A DNA stretch of 60,000 nucleotides from Polytrichum commune (GCA_950295325.1 OX485803.1:4156001-4216000); one strand, 5' to 3'; shown: positions 1 through 12,915, counted from the stretch's first letter. Notes: a model not told the origin generated them from the letters alone. Numbers and translations: made by a program.

Positions 1-159
1 ATTTCTTGGGGCAATGAAGATCTTGTCTATATCATTGATATAGACATACTAAATCATATTGTCTAGTTGGACAAAAAGCATCAAGCAAATAAAAGCATAG
101 GAACTTATATTTTGTTCATAAGAAATTTGAAATAATCAAAGGAAGACCAAGGATTGAAG

Positions 160-322
160 CAATCATAACATTACTCAATAACGTGAGCTCTTAAAATATG
201 ACAATTGGATGCTAAGAGCTCTATAAGAATCTAAGCCTCCCTGCACAACTTTTCAAGCATCTACCCGTTATATTATGAGGGCCCACAAAATGAGAGCCGG
301 ACGCTGAGTAATGTTATGATCA
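160..322. mobile_element. Small TIR element (MITE-like)
   Basis: A 16-bp perfect inverted repeat (ATCATAACATTACTCA at 162-177, reverse complement at 305-320) bounds about 160 bp with no coding potential. The interior contains a second short inverted pair (GAGCTCTTA and TAAGAGCTC). I could not fix a clean target-site duplication, so the exact ends and superfamily are open. Confidence 0.5.
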
Positions 323-1004
323 ATCATACATAAGTAACTTAGAATACATCCAAAGGGGGGCACCATGTAGACATCATGGTCGTTGGCAAGATGTGGTGTC
401 AATCATCCTTCTCCTTGAAGTCAATTGAAAGACAATTCTTTAGGATAACAATTCTCTTTCATAAACCCTATGATATAAATGCTACACTCGACATGTGAAC
501 TAGTGTGGTCCACACTATTCATCATCAACCCATGTTCATTGTTTGCAATCATTAGGTGGCGATCATAGAGTGTGTAACATGATACTCAATGCTACATGAC
601 AAGTCATGAAGATCACTCTAATTGACATGACATACCAATTTTAATGCCACAATGAATAAGATGTGTAGTGTAGTTGCATGTACAAAACAACAAGATGTGA
701 TGCACAAGACATGGTTTTTGAGAAAATTGTAACACGAGATGGATTTGATTCTTAAGAATTGCTTCTCTCACCAAATTTTGTTCATCCAATAGTATTACGT
801 GGGTGTCCATTTCCCATTACATTAACAAGGCTCGAGTACCTTTAAATTTGGATCGATTAGAAAGTTATACACTGCTATAAGTATTGTGCTTTTCACTTGA
901 TTAGCCGAAACCGCCCCATCTATTATTTAAAAAAATGACTGGTCAAGAACTGCATAGAACTCCAAAATTACTGGGGTTGGTTGGTTGTGAAGGGTGACAA
1001 TTAA
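323..1004. other. Intergenic, no gene seen
   Basis: Only short reading frames without recognisable motifs occur here. No splice-supported exon, RNA gene or repeat was recognised. Confidence 0.5.
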
Positions 1005-2082
1005 AGGCCACTTCACACACAAGGCTGACGGCCCGTGACCATTTCACTTCAAGCACTCTCATTGGTGGAAAAGGTGGAGTTGGTCCAAGTTCGCTTCACA
1101 CTACGAGTGAGGGACCAATGGATAAGTGAATGCAGGATGGATGTAAAGTCTACGCGGATTCTTCCATGGCATCAAATGGATCATGTTTCATGGTCATTTT
1201 GAGGGCCACTTCGCACATGGGCCAAGAGTTGTGACCTTGTAATGATGAGGACTCTAGACTCTCATCCAAAGGCCGTACCATGGGTGTTAGGAAAGCCATT
1301 TTATGAAGTCTTGGGCCCTCAAGTATAGTGTGAAGTGAGAATGAACCATGTTGCGGGATCATTACATACTTTGTGGGTGAAAAAAGAGGGGAGGATTTGG
1401 TTTAATATAATATGTTTCAAACTTTATCAATTTAAGAACTACTTGGTGGTGTTTGTTTGTCATGGAATCTGCCCTGCAGTCTATCCTGAAATATGTTATG
1501 TTGGAAAAAAATATTAAAAAATTCGTGGTCTCCCGGAATTTGCGTCAAGCCCACCTCTTGGAGGTGGGTCTGATGCAAATTCCGGTAGACCATGCACCCT
1601 TATCCACAACCTGCCATGTAGGACTCTATGTAGACTTTTCATCCACGAACTTTTCTTTGGGCCTTTAGGCCTTCACCTCCTAGTGTGAAGTGAACTTGGA
1701 CGGTCCCCGCCTTTTCGACCAATGAGAGCTCTTACATTGCCATGGTCAAGGGCCTTCAGCCTTGTGTGTGAAATGGTCATGACTATTTTCAAGAACCACC
1801 TTTTGAAGGTAAGCCTAACCCAAAATTGGGAGACCTTGGCACTCCGAAATCTCATAGCCATTGATTCATTATATTTTATCATATGTGAGGACCCCACATG
1901 AATAGAAATTCATTGAAATAGCATTTGGTTGAAGGCCCAGTCACATATGGCTTCACACTACACTTGAGGTCCCCTGACTACACTACATGATTTTGAAAGT
2001 GTCTTGGGACGGCCTTTGGACACTTCTTTTGGCGCTCACAATTTCATGGTCACGGCTCTTGGCTCATGTGTGAGGTGGCCCT
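1005..2082. mobile_element. TIR element of the GGCCACTTCACACA family (outer copy)
   Basis: The left end (AAGGCCACTTCACACAC) and right end (reverse complement AGGGCCACCTCACACATGAG) form inverted repeats of about 35 bp with mismatches. The left 200 bp and right 300 bp match the compact relative at 58641-59151. That relative lacks the middle, which here is occupied by an inverted copy of the same family. No protein is encoded. Superfamily unassigned. Confidence 0.6.
1202..1780. mobile_element. Inverted inner copy of the same TIR family
   Basis: The segment 1202-1345 is the imperfect reverse complement of 1925-2082, and 1670-1780 is the reverse complement of 1005-1135. A second copy therefore lies inside the outer one in opposite orientation. 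The middle holds a strong hairpin: arms 1533-1557 and 1561-1585 match at 22 of 25 positions across a 3-nt loop. Confidence 0.55.
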
Positions 2083-5000
2083 AATTTACCGTCAACTGGA
2101 GTTAACAAGGAGTCAGCGGATTATACGGGAGCGAAAGGTGACCCAAAAGAATGGAAGGCGGCAACACGCTCTTGGCTCGTCAGCGTCTGCAAAGAAGCTT
2201 CGGTGAGATTTCAGCAAGCGATCATCATCTTTGTGGGTGAGATTTCAACATGCAATCATCGTCTTTGTGGGTGAGATCATGCTGTGAGGATTTATAAACT
2301 CTTCTGGTTACAAAGTGGGTATTCATTTGTGGGGGTGATCATAAGGCTTGAACTCATCACAATTGGGGTTTTGGTTTTTTCCCTGGACGTTTTGTGTGTA
2401 CGAGTAGTTATCTCGTAGTTATGGCACAAAAGAACGTGACTGTAAGCATCTTGTTGGTTGTACATTGACAATCTTTGCTGAGAACAAAGATTTTTGCTTT
2501 GCTATTGTTGAAGGAGAGCGGTGATTCTGTAATCGCGGGTCCATAGGTGTTGCCACTTCTGTGTTCGTATCTGATGCTGCTTATGCATGTCAAAAGCTTC
2601 TGAACACCAAATCATCAGATCCAGTGGGGATGGAGTTAGCTGCAAGTTGTTGTCCTCTCTCTCTGCTTTGCTTAGTAGTGCGCAAGACTATGTAGAATGC
2701 ACAGCGTATAAGTTTAATTACCCGAGTGTTGTACGTGTGCAGATGTGTTTTTGTGTAATTGTTTCTGTGCACATCCGAAGCAACTCAAGACTCGTACAAG
2801 CTTGAATTCAAGATATACTTGTTGCATGTCTGTTGATTCTGGATGAACAAGATGATTCTTATGGGCGCTTTCTTCATGATACCTCTGCTATTTATGCCTA
2901 TCCATTTGAGCTGCGCCCTTAGGTTGCCAGAGAAAATGAAAGGCCTCTGCTCTTGTGTCTCGATCTACACTTTCCTCGGCGCAAATGTTTTTGACGGGGT
3001 TTGCTATACTAATATGAAGCCCAAATAAGAGGCATAGAATTAGTGGATAATAATGTTGGAGGACACAATTTAGTGAATTTCAACCTAAATTCATGAGGGA
3101 CAATAATGTGGATGCACCCTATTTGTGTCCTCACACCATTTAGCGTCTATATATGAGGTTAAATTTTATGGATCACACTAGATACATGTTTGACATGTGA
3201 AACAGTGCAATTTTCGGGTGTATTTGATGATGGTGCATGCATGATAAAATCTCAGTTAATGTAGAAATAATTGAGACTCGTGATTTTTCACTCCTAAAAA
3301 CTTTTAAATATGTGAGATAAGATATTATTGTTATAATTATAGAAAAGTTTTCAAAGAAGGATGGGAGAGAAAGATTAAAGTAAAACAATATATTGATTTG
3401 TGTGTTTGTTTAAAAGTTAATCCATTGATATTTGTTTCCTAATTGCACTAAAATTGGCAAAATTCTTACATAATATCCATTGGTTGGTTCCACAAGTCTA
3501 AAACCTCCACCTTCATTTTTGTGTTTATTGAGTTGAGTAGTGGATTCAGATCCACCATAATCCATTTCAACCATGACCAAACCTACACGCAAAGTTGGAT
3601 TGAAAACCACACTTGTGGTTCGAAACGGAACTCATCTCAATTGTGGTCTAAATCCAAACCCAATTATATTTGGATTGCTAGTGCATTTTTCCTTGAGCCA
3701 TTTCACCAATTGAGTTCGGAGTTATTATTGAAGCTACATGCAACAAATTGTGTCTCAAAGCTCAATGGGTGATGTTAGGACTATTAGGATTGAGCTTATT
3801 TATGTGTAAGCTTAGTTGAAGTTTTAAATAACACTGAAGCATGAAGAAAACCATGCTCTACACACGTGGATTAAGCCATTTGGGATCTCAATGAAGGTTT
3901 GTATTATGTGTCAAAACAAGTGTAAAATCAAGTAAAGAGGTAATTTCTAAGTTATATTTTTGGTTCACAACTTTTTGACCATAGGCAGTAGATTCTTAGT
4001 TTTTTCAACAAATATGAAAGGGTATCACCACGAGGATTTATCCATTTGCTTAGAATTTGTGACACCCTTGTTAGGGGTTCATGTAAAAACTTGCTCTTGT
4101 GACAATTTCATCTTAATTGAATCTCACTAAGTTAGACTAGTTTGGGATCTTTGATGCTAATTTTGTAATCAAATCTATCTAGATATATACATTCCCGAGC
4201 TAAGTTATTTGGGACTTGTTCTCAACATTTGCAACTTCACCTTAGGGTGGGTTTACAAAAGGGTCTTGGTCCAAGAAACTTGAAATTCAAAACATCTCCT
4301 AAATGGACTTTATTTTCAGATTCAAGATTGGACCCAAGATTGAAGATTGATTTCTCAAACTAAGTGGAAAATATTTTCTTCAGCGAGGACCCCTAATAAG
4401 ATTGAGGCATCTATAACCAATAAAATAAGAGAGTTTGCATTTGTTTAGGAGGCGTACTAGGGGAGGAATTATTTTCCTTGTGAAGAGAAACAAATTCTAA
4501 GGAGAATGCAATTATTTTAAATAAAATTTCATGAGCATGGAAGTAGCTACAAATTTTGAAGTATAAATTTTAGGGTAATGTTACACATAGTCGATTTATA
4601 GGTCAACATGTAACCACTCATCTCAATGCTACCCCTTGGCTACGAGAATTGTCAAAACTCCTATGGGGGTAATCAATCACAAACCAACACTACATAAAGT
4701 TCAACTTTGTTCATCTAAAAAACATAAATATCATATGTGTTGGCATTACATGACCCTGGTGAGCGGTTAAATGAAGCCGGTTGACTATGAATGCCTCGAC
4801 CTTATTTGACGGGAAAGCGGTGCCACATCGTTACCATTTCATTTTTTTCATACCTTGGAACATGACCCTAGTGTAAACTCCTTAAGTCCAATGCTCTCGA
4901 CCAATAGGATCACCTGACTTTGGAGCTTCTTTGGTCTTGGACCTTAGTGTAAACTCACCCTTAAATGGGCGCCAAGAATCCTTGGCTCCTTTGGTTTCAA

Positions 5001-5591
5001 GAGATATCTCACCCTCCAGAGGAAAAGAGGCTCCGAGTCCCTGGTGCCGTGTTTTACCAAGAGAGATTTCAAACAACGGGTATTGTATGTAGCGTATGTA
5101 TCACCAGTGGCGCAGAGCCTCCCTTCAATTCAACAAACCAGATACTCAGCAACTGCTCTTATTGATGGTTCAATTCCTTAATTAGTTCTTTGCCAGTTCT
5201 CACTCATCGATCATTCATCCCAACCTGCAAAACATCACGCTGTTCATCATGCGCATTCCTTTTTTGCAGCAGTGATAGAAATTAAGATTTGTTCAATTGA
5301 AAGGGAATGCAAGAAAACTTTCTCGTCGCAAATTCGTATAATAAACAGAAGAAAGTATACACAGCTCTACACAGGTGTCTATAATTTGATCCTTTTGCCG
5401 CCTTGTGTAGCAATTTGTGCCCTCGCCACTTAATCCTGCCACTGTATAAGTAGCACAGAAGAGGCTGAGAAGGGACGAAGGTTGCAAGGCCGACCAAGCA
5501 CATTGCAGATTCTTCATGTTCAGCTTGCGAATTAGTCTTGAAGCTCCGCTCACCTAATTAATCCTCGATCAGAGTTGCTTTGGAAGTGATA
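2083..5591. other. Intergenic, ZIP4 upstream region; no gene seen
   Basis: I found no supported gene. A short direct repeat containing TCTTTGTGGGTGAGAT lies at about 2213-2290. A short hydrophobic reading frame at 2843-3028 looks signal-like but has no further support. The last few hundred bases before 5592 presumably hold the ZIP4 promoter and leader, but no clear TATA box or other element could be assigned. Confidence 0.4.
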
Positions 5592-8500
5592 ATGCTCATT
5601 CAAGAAATGTCAAGTGCGGACGTCAGTGACGCCCTTACAAAGATAGGTGATCTTGTGGTTGAAATCGAGGAGATGTCTCCGATTGTAAGCTTGGGAAAGA
5701 TTCAAAGACTTCGGAAGTGTCTGTCACTCTTACCACCGTTGGAGCTTTCCGACGACCAGAGGCTGCTTGCCTGGCGCCTTAGCTACCGCATTTGGAACAT
5801 CTCCGTGGACATGGTGAACAGTCTCACACCGGGTCAAAAAATAGCGGAGGATCACGCAGAACTTCGTCAGATCGCAAGCGACTTATTATTGATCGCTGGA
5901 ACGATCGGCAAGGCCCGCACCAGTTTGTTTAAGATGTCCATGTTCTTTTACAAAACAGGATGCACATGGCACAACGTGAAATGCTACTTGAAAGCAGCTG
6001 CGTGTTACGAAAAGGCCTTTGAGATTTGTATGAAAGAGGACGGAAGCGTCACTCAGCCAGCAGTCGATACCGAAGTAGAGAAGTCCTTCTTCTTTGAACT
6101 GCTCTTAGCACGAGCCAAGACGGCGTGGGAGCTCGCTAGCCGACCACTCGCTTGCAGTCTCTTAGGAAGAGCCAGGGGCTTGCTTTCCACAATCGCAGAC
6201 CGCCACCAAGAGCTCGCAGAGCAGTACTTACATTTTGGAAAGTCTTTGTTAGCAAAAGAAGACGTCGAATCACAAGCTGATTCAGTTAAATACATGGAGA
6301 ACGGTCTAGACATCTGCTCGGAAGCTTTAAACATGGATCTCGACGAATCGGTGAAGGAGAACCTGGAGAAGCTAAAGCAACGGATACTGCGTCACCTCGC
6401 AGCTGGTCACTTACAGAATGAGAATTTCGATAGTGCTCTACGATGTGTTGGTGCATTAAGGTTGACATCCGACCATCCAAGCACGGCGTATTTTGCACTT
6501 AAAGCTTTGACTAGTTTAGGACGCTGTGATGAAGCTGAGCAAGAGCTTTTCAAGCTTATCGGCCATGAAGCGGATCAAGTCGATGTCTATGTGTCGGCTC
6601 TTGAAATCTTTCTTCAATATTGTGGTCAACTCAATACTGTGGAGAAGGTGTTCTTTAATCTTATTGGACGATTCGGTTCCAACAAAGAGCTACCAGCTAG
6701 AGTCCTCGAAAAGCTTTTGCGACGAGAGCCATCGACTGACGTAGACTACATCAATAGGGTCGAACTGGCGCTGAGAATTGCACGTGACGAGAAAGTGGTG
6801 ACAACAATCATGGCAGAAGCTCCAGGTTTCTCTAGGGACGACAAACTGATGCAATTTGCGAAAGAGAAAGGATGCGTTCATGCTATTCTTTGGACTAGGT
6901 ACGATCTGAGTTTCGACAATATATATATATATATATATATATCGACACCATAACTGAAGAAAAAGAAACATATAATGTAAATTCTTGAAGGGATTTAGGA
7001 TATGCATGGTTGCGGACCTCGTAAAGTGGATCTAGAATTTCTTCATGTAGGTTGGAAATCCTCCGGATACCTGTGTGGTGACAAATGTATTCCTCATGTT
7101 CCTGCAATATGAACACTCATTAAGACACTCAACTTTGTTAATGACAGCGGATCAGAACATTTTCAAGCGAGAATGTACCGGACGAGCTTACGACTATTCG
7201 AAGCTTCCATGTTATATCTCGACGCTCGTGACAGCGATAGTTGCATGCTACAGGCCAAGTCCCTCCGTGTACTCTGCCTTTGCCATTTGGCTCTCTCACA
7301 GTTTGAACGAGCTGCCGAGGTCATAGAACAGGCAGAGAAGGTAAATTGACATTGCCAGCCCATCCTTGACCTTGCAGAAAGATACCTTTCATACGTGGTC
7401 CATTCCGATGATCGATGACCAAAACATGGTACAGATTATGGATATGTTAATGTCTTGATAAAAGTGCACCTGCTTTGTAATGAAAACACATTTCTTAAAG
7501 TTTGACGAAGAGATCCAAAATTAAGATATCTCGCCCGCATCATTGAGGTACACGCCGCGTGCCGCAATCAGTTCCCTTGCGGTTCAAGAAAAAGTTAGTA
7601 ACGATAATTTCGAGCTCTAGAAAAGGCAAGGGGTTGCAGGATGTTGTAGTTTATCTGGACTTACGAAGTGATTGATCTCTTTGCGGATCAAGGCAGCAAC
7701 GTTCTTCCGGCTTACAGAAATTAAGCAGGACAAACAGCTTGGTACTACTACGACCTATCTTTGACAGGACTGGTTCAATCTGGGATATTGCACTCCTGAC
7801 TAACTATGTTGCTATGTGCATTTCTGAATGACAGCTTGACCCCAGTACCGCCACAATTTTCCTCAAGGTACTCCATCGTATCAAATTGTTTTACAGATGA
7901 ATTGTGCTTAATTGTGAAAGTTTATGTTGCATTATGTTGCCTGGTGCGAGTAACCTATCATTAATCCCTGCTACGCACATTCATAGGCTTGATTTTCTTT
8001 CTTTCTTTCTTTTTGGGGAATCAAATGGCAATTTTTATGGACAGAGTTAAAACTACACCTCACATGGCAACTCATATACCTCATGCCGGGCTTAAGAAAG
8101 AGGCCAGGAGATAGATTCAGAGACCAAGACGACATTCCACAGACCGGACATAATCGTGACAAGTAACAAGTAAAAAAGATTCACGAACTAATGGCCACAA
8201 AGCCGAAAGGGCAAGAGCCAACAGCTCCCTGACAACACGGTTAAAGGCACAAATGATCAGTAGCCATTAGTGATACAATATGGTGATAGTAGTCACTTCA
8301 TCTCCAAAGATCGTCAACTTATTATGAAAGACATTGACAACTTAGTGGCTATCCTTATTAACTAGATATTCCATGTCATGTGATCAGTTCAAGATTGCAT
8401 TGCATACAAGAGACGAAACAGATGCTTGTAAGCAGGTGGACAAGATGCTCAAATGCTCCGATCTGGAGCCTGAGTTCCTGACTCTTGCATGCCACGAGGC

Positions 8501-9949
8501 CATAGCCTGCAAGAACGTTAGTGCGGCTATTGCGGCACTTTCGAGCATGCTAAGCTTGTACTCCTCAGAGCGAGTCCTGGCCACAGGAGAAGTCACCGTT
8601 CTCAGAAACCTCATTCTCCTTCTAATTCGAGAAAAGAAAAGCAGGTGTGAAACACTAAAGTACTTCAAGCACGCACAGAAGCGGCTGGAGGAAGTAGGTT
8701 CCGAGAAGTTCTTCGGTTGCAGTGGAAATGAGGAACGAGAAGCGAAATGGTTTGCAGGTGCAAGCTGGAATCAGGCCACAGAGGCTGGGAAGGAGCAAGA
8801 TTGGAAGGCTTGCTTTGAGCTTTACGCAGTATCTTCAGAATTTTATGCTGTGCTCCCACAATCCCTCAGCAATCTTCAGACTTTGCAAACAGCGCTACTG
8901 CTGTGTGTTTCTGCTTTGCTTGCGATAGATGACGAGTGTGACAGCGAGAGTTTGAAATTAGCGAAGTATTACCTGGACAAGTGTCGCAAGGTATAATGTT
9001 ATTTTGGATTAAGTAGTTCATGGTGTGTATGCATGCCCATTTCGTTCCTCCGTAATTGATTAATTTTTGGAATCTTACACTATCCCTTGGTACAGGTGCA
9101 CGGATCACTTGTAGCAAAGCTGGATCCTGGGGCCACAGTTGACGAAAATTATGAAATCTACATCAATTTGCTATCATTTGATCTTAACGGTAGAGCTAAG
9201 GACCACGCAGCACAACTCAAAATCTTGAAGCGATGCAGCAGCCTTCCAGGTTTTAAAGCTGAACATTTCTACAAAATGGGGCTTGAAGCTTGCAATAGGA
9301 AAGATGCGAGTGTTGAGGTCGCAACATTTGCATTCCGCATGTGCTTAAATGTGACACTCAGTGCTCCTACTCCCAACTACGAAATTCTTGGTGCAGTGAT
9401 CAGGAAGATGATCAACCTGGAAAACATGCGCTCTAAAGACAGTTTTGAGGTACGATTAGCAGCACTTTGTTACACATTTATCTCGGTTACATAAATAATT
9501 GAGAAGTGAAAAGTTCATACTATGTCTAGATTTTGAGGGGCACCTTGTTACAAATACCGGACTGTCAAGAGTAGAAAACAGGAATCCAGAGGTTGGTGGA
9601 TTGGACTAAACTTTGGTGAGCCACTTTAGCACACCTGCTGACTGACCTCTCTTGATGCATGCATACCTGTTGACAGGTTCTTGAATTATACAAGCAAGCA
9701 CACCAGATTGTGTTAGGACTAGGCAGTACGGTTTACCCACAAGACGAAGCCCAGTGGCTGGTTGCTACTGCCTGGAACCGGTCTGCCTTGTATGTTAAGT
9801 TGTTACGATTCAGCGAAGCTGAACTGTGGATGGGAGTTGCCCTTGATTTACTTACGCATGTGCCAGCCATGGAGATTCACAGGCCTTCCATGATGGAAAG
9901 CTTGGGTGAGCTCCTACGCCAGAAAGGCTCAATGTACACAGGCGAATAG
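5592..9949 (+). CDS. ZIP4: TPR protein ZIP4/SPO22, meiotic crossover factor
   Basis: Six exons: 5592-6898, 7148-7340, 7835-7867, 8388-8990, 9096-9449, 9677-9949. All introns are GT-AG and all phases agree, giving 920 codons, close to the family size. Exon 1 carries the N-terminal block (LLPPLELSDDQRLLAWRLSY near residue 50) and degenerate TPR helices. Exon 2 has the family signature LFEASMLYLDARDS and RVLCLCHLALSQFERA around residues 450-490. Exon 3 is an 11-codon microexon (LDPSTATIFLK) that joins AEK to FKIAL exactly as the family alignment requires. ZIP4 is a scaffold of the ZMM group that promotes class I crossovers on meiotic chromosomes. I chose the ATG at 5592, the first in the exon-1 frame; a leader exon upstream cannot be excluded. 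No disabling change was seen. Confidence 0.9.
6919..6942. repeat. (AT)12 microsatellite in ZIP4 intron 1
   Basis: An uninterrupted AT dinucleotide run begins about 20 bases after the exon-1 donor at 6899. It is likely polymorphic in length. Confidence 0.9.
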
Positions 9950-10482
9950 AACACCTTTCATCGAGCTCTTCTGCTTGACCCTCTACCAACAACACAAACC
10001 CATCACATACCCCTAACACAAATTGACAAAAAATAGCAGATATAGCAAGCGGCTCTCAGTGGGTTCTCTTGTGAATTTTTGAACAACCTTCCATAACCTA
10101 GATTGCAGAGTTCAGTTAGTGAAAGCAGTAATAATTGTGTATGAAGTGCTCACCAAGTGGATACCAAAGTACAGTTGTCATATGAAATTGGAAATTCATG
10201 TGTAAAAGCAGTGATGTGAATGAACCAGCTTGAATTGTTGTAACCATTGCCACACATTCTTATGTTGCTGCTTCATCCAACAGCTTAAAGATGACTCGTG
10301 TAGATGACTCGACCTCAACTGGAGAATAATTTGCAATTTGAACTTGTGAAGCTCCACCGACTCAATTGGAGTCAACGAGCTCACTATGTGTACTATCCAA
10401 GGCGACCCACACAAAATAAATGGCCAAAATGAGCCCAAAAAACAATGGATTCTGTGGTTTTGTGTGACAAAAAAACTACAGT
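9950..10482. other. Convergent intergenic region, 3' ends of ZIP4 and the DnaJ-type gene
   Basis: The two flanking genes end facing each other about 530 bp apart. No gene is visible between them; it presumably contains both 3' UTRs and poly(A) sites, which I cannot place exactly. Confidence 0.5.
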
Positions 10483-12506
10483 TTACATATCAGAGTCCTC
10501 TACTTTCGCTGGATTCGACGTTATCCTTTCAACATAACCTGCGCACACCCATGACCATGACCTCAGGTACGCATTCATTCTAAACTCATTCCTCCCCTCC
10601 TGACAGCATCCAACATACATTGATCTTTGATAAAATCAGCAAGTTACGAAGTATAAGGATGTATTCCATACCTATGCCTGTACAAGCTATGCATTTGCTT
10701 ATTACTTCTTTGCCACGTTTCCTGTAGAAGCTGACCTCCCCTGTCCCTTGACAGCGCTGACACTTGGATGTCCACTGATACACAACATCCTTACAATACT
10801 GCACAACCCCGAGACACACACAACAGACACCGTGTTACGACACAATTGCAACAAGAACAGAAATCCAAGATCTCCAGACGACTGAGAGGAGGAAATGGAG
10901 TAGGACATGCGGATCCTTGCTGTTGGTTCAACTCCTAAAGCTAAGTGATAGTGAAAGTACAGCTCGTATTTTAATTTTTAATTTGCATCCCAGTTCATTC
11001 ACAACGGTGATCCATTCACGAATAATGCGATTCCTCTCTTACTAAGCTGGGTTGTTGATTCCAACAACCTTGGGAAAGAAAAAATCCAAATCTATAGTCC
11101 AAATTGAATATTATCGACCATGGTGATGGATGTGGTCTTTTATGCTGGATGTAAGGCCGGTTAAATGTGGCTTTGAGGGTGAGATATCAAACCTCGACTT
11201 GGCACCTCAAGTGCCCGCAACAACTCGATTAGGGGATCAAAGTAGGTATAGGTTCCAGACTCAGCTTTAAGACTGACATTGAAAATTAAGATTTCGGTAA
11301 CGTCAGCGGCTGCAGCTAAATGCTATCTATGATTCAGTATGCGGATCTATATGTATAGCAGAGATCAAGACAAGACAAGTGCCTGGCAAAGCGCCCGCTC
11401 CTCCCTCTGAAGCAAAGTCAGACTAAGGGCCTCAATAGTTAAGATTGCAGACAATCATGACGTCTCTGAATTGTGACCTAGATAATTAGCTATCAAATCT
11501 CGAAAATTAATAATAAAGAAAATATCCCCTTTCGCCAATCGTGAGCCTCACCCTTTGCATTGATGGATGCCAGGAAATGCAACCAGCTTGAGCTACTGCC
11601 AAATTGAAGAATCCAACCTCTACTTCGGTCTGATGTTTGGTAGTGCTGTTAATTGAGTCCCAGATGATTGATTGTCGAATTTCGAGAATTGATAGTATAG
11701 AAAAAAAAACTACTGTCGTCACTCGTGAACCTCACACTTTGACTTGATGGATGCCAGGAAATACAACCAGCTTGAGCTACTGCCAACGAAATCATTGAGA
11801 ATCATCCAGGTTACCAAATCGTCAAATGCGAATTGAAGAAACCAACCCGTAATTCGATCTAATGTTTAGGCAGTGCTGTGAATTGAGACCTAGACGATTG
11901 ATTATCGAAAACTGATAGTGTAGAACAGATCTCTTTACGTCACTCATGAGCCTCACACTTAGAATTGATGGTTCTCAGGAAATGCAACCAGCTTGAGCTA
12001 CTGCAAACGAAATTAACTAGATTCATCGAGGTAATCAATTCAAGTCAGATCGAATGCAAATTGAAACAACCAACCTGTAATTCGGGGTTACATGAAAACT
12101 GGGCGTCCATCTCCTTCTTCGTCAAAGGCTCGGTTCCCGGGTACGCCATTGGCAGCGGCAATGGTGTGTCACCACTCAACGCACTTTCATTATGTTTGGG
12201 CCACTTCTCCTTCGCCCCTGCTTTTACTTCTCTCACTTCCCTCTCTACCTCCCCGCCCCCGCCCTGGTTCCTCCGCCCCACGCGTATCGAAGGCCATTGA
12301 AAATCGCTCAACTCCCGCTGGTTCGGCACCGCAGGGTCCAGCGCTGCAACAATGGATCGAAACCTCAACTCTATCCTAACCTGCACATCGCATCTCTTAC
12401 TCCTCCTCCTCCTCGACTCTGGAGCTTCCTCCGCAAATTCCAAACTGCGCACCAACGAGCTCTGTAACCCTAATTCCAAACCCCGACTTGCTGCAACGCC
12501 CAACAT
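10483..12506 (-). CDS. DnaJ-type zinc-finger (CXXCXGXG) protein
   Basis: Three exons on the minus strand: 12506-12075, 10798-10672 and 10538-10483. They total 204 codons with GT-AG introns and matching phases. Exon 1 ends [18 protein letters not shown]...NPELQ. Exon 2 continues YCKDVVYQW and carries two CXXCXGXG motifs, CQRCQGTG and CIACTGIG, enough for one zinc site as in the cysteine-rich domain of DnaJ. Exon 3 adds [17 protein letters not shown] and the stop. No J-domain is present. Small plant proteins of this type are usually organellar chaperone-like or redox factors. The arginine-rich, acid-poor first 50 residues could be a transit peptide, but that is inference. Intron 1 is long (1,276 bp) and repeat-bearing. 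The start at 12506 is the first ATG of the open frame; a shorter product starting later is possible. Confidence 0.75.
11480..12074. repeat. Threefold degenerate tandem repeat inside intron 1
   Basis: The core CAGGAAATGCAACCAGCTTG recurs, slightly diverged, at 11571, 11755 and 11976. Each copy has matching flanks: GAGCCTCAC before, AATTGA...CAACC after, and GATTGATTATCGAA further on. Unit length is about 184-221 bp. It lies in the long intron of the DnaJ-type zinc-finger gene. Confidence 0.75.
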
Positions 12507-12915
12507 TTGATGATGATTTTGATCACTTCAAACTGACCGCGGCCGTAAATTTTCGTGAGCTTGCTGTCGTCGTCTTCACGGAGCTCCCAATCCGTTGCTG
12601 CTCAGCCTCGGTTCGCTCGCTGGCCTTGCCATGGCCTGCGGAGCGGCCACCGTGCCATGGACTTTACCAAGTAAGCTACCCTACGCTTTGCCCCCCTTTG
12701 CATACCACACCGCCACCTTGCTAGTCCTCAAATCTGATTTGTGTGATACATCTCATGTTCCACCCTCGTTCGGTGCATCCACACCACCTCAACGGCAAGC
12801 AGAGCTGTTGTTCACGTGAATATCTTGGCCTGTCGGAAACTCCACGTCATTGGGGAAAACGAAACTAAACAAAAGAAAAAATAGCCTTGGTTTTTATCAC
12901 CGCATAAAATTGCAC
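12507..12915. other. C-rich region upstream of the DnaJ-type gene; probable promoter
   Basis: This CpG-containing C-rich stretch lies immediately 5' of the minus-strand exon 1 and probably holds its promoter and leader. Plus-strand reading frames here are low complexity. A tiny plus-strand first exon ending at a GTAAGC donor near 12671 is conceivable but unsupported. Confidence 0.35.

Noticed and set aside
2843-3028. Small frame with a hydrophobic start resembling a signal peptide
   Set aside because: No homologous motif, no splice support and no coding bias; short frames of this kind are expected by chance.
4571-4757. Possible MITE with AGGGTAATGTTACACATAG and a loose inverse near 4757
   Set aside because: The inverted match is too poor and no target duplication was seen.
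7640-7800. Weak likeness to 5S rRNA (AAATTAAGC, then GCTTGG.ACTACTA) in ZIP4 intron 3 upstream of the microexon
   Set aside because: Only scattered words match. The terminal stems and most of the 120-nt structure are absent.
12092-12379. Plus-strand proline-rich frames
   Set aside because: They lie antisense to the supported exon 1 of the minus-strand DnaJ-type gene and reflect its GC-rich composition.
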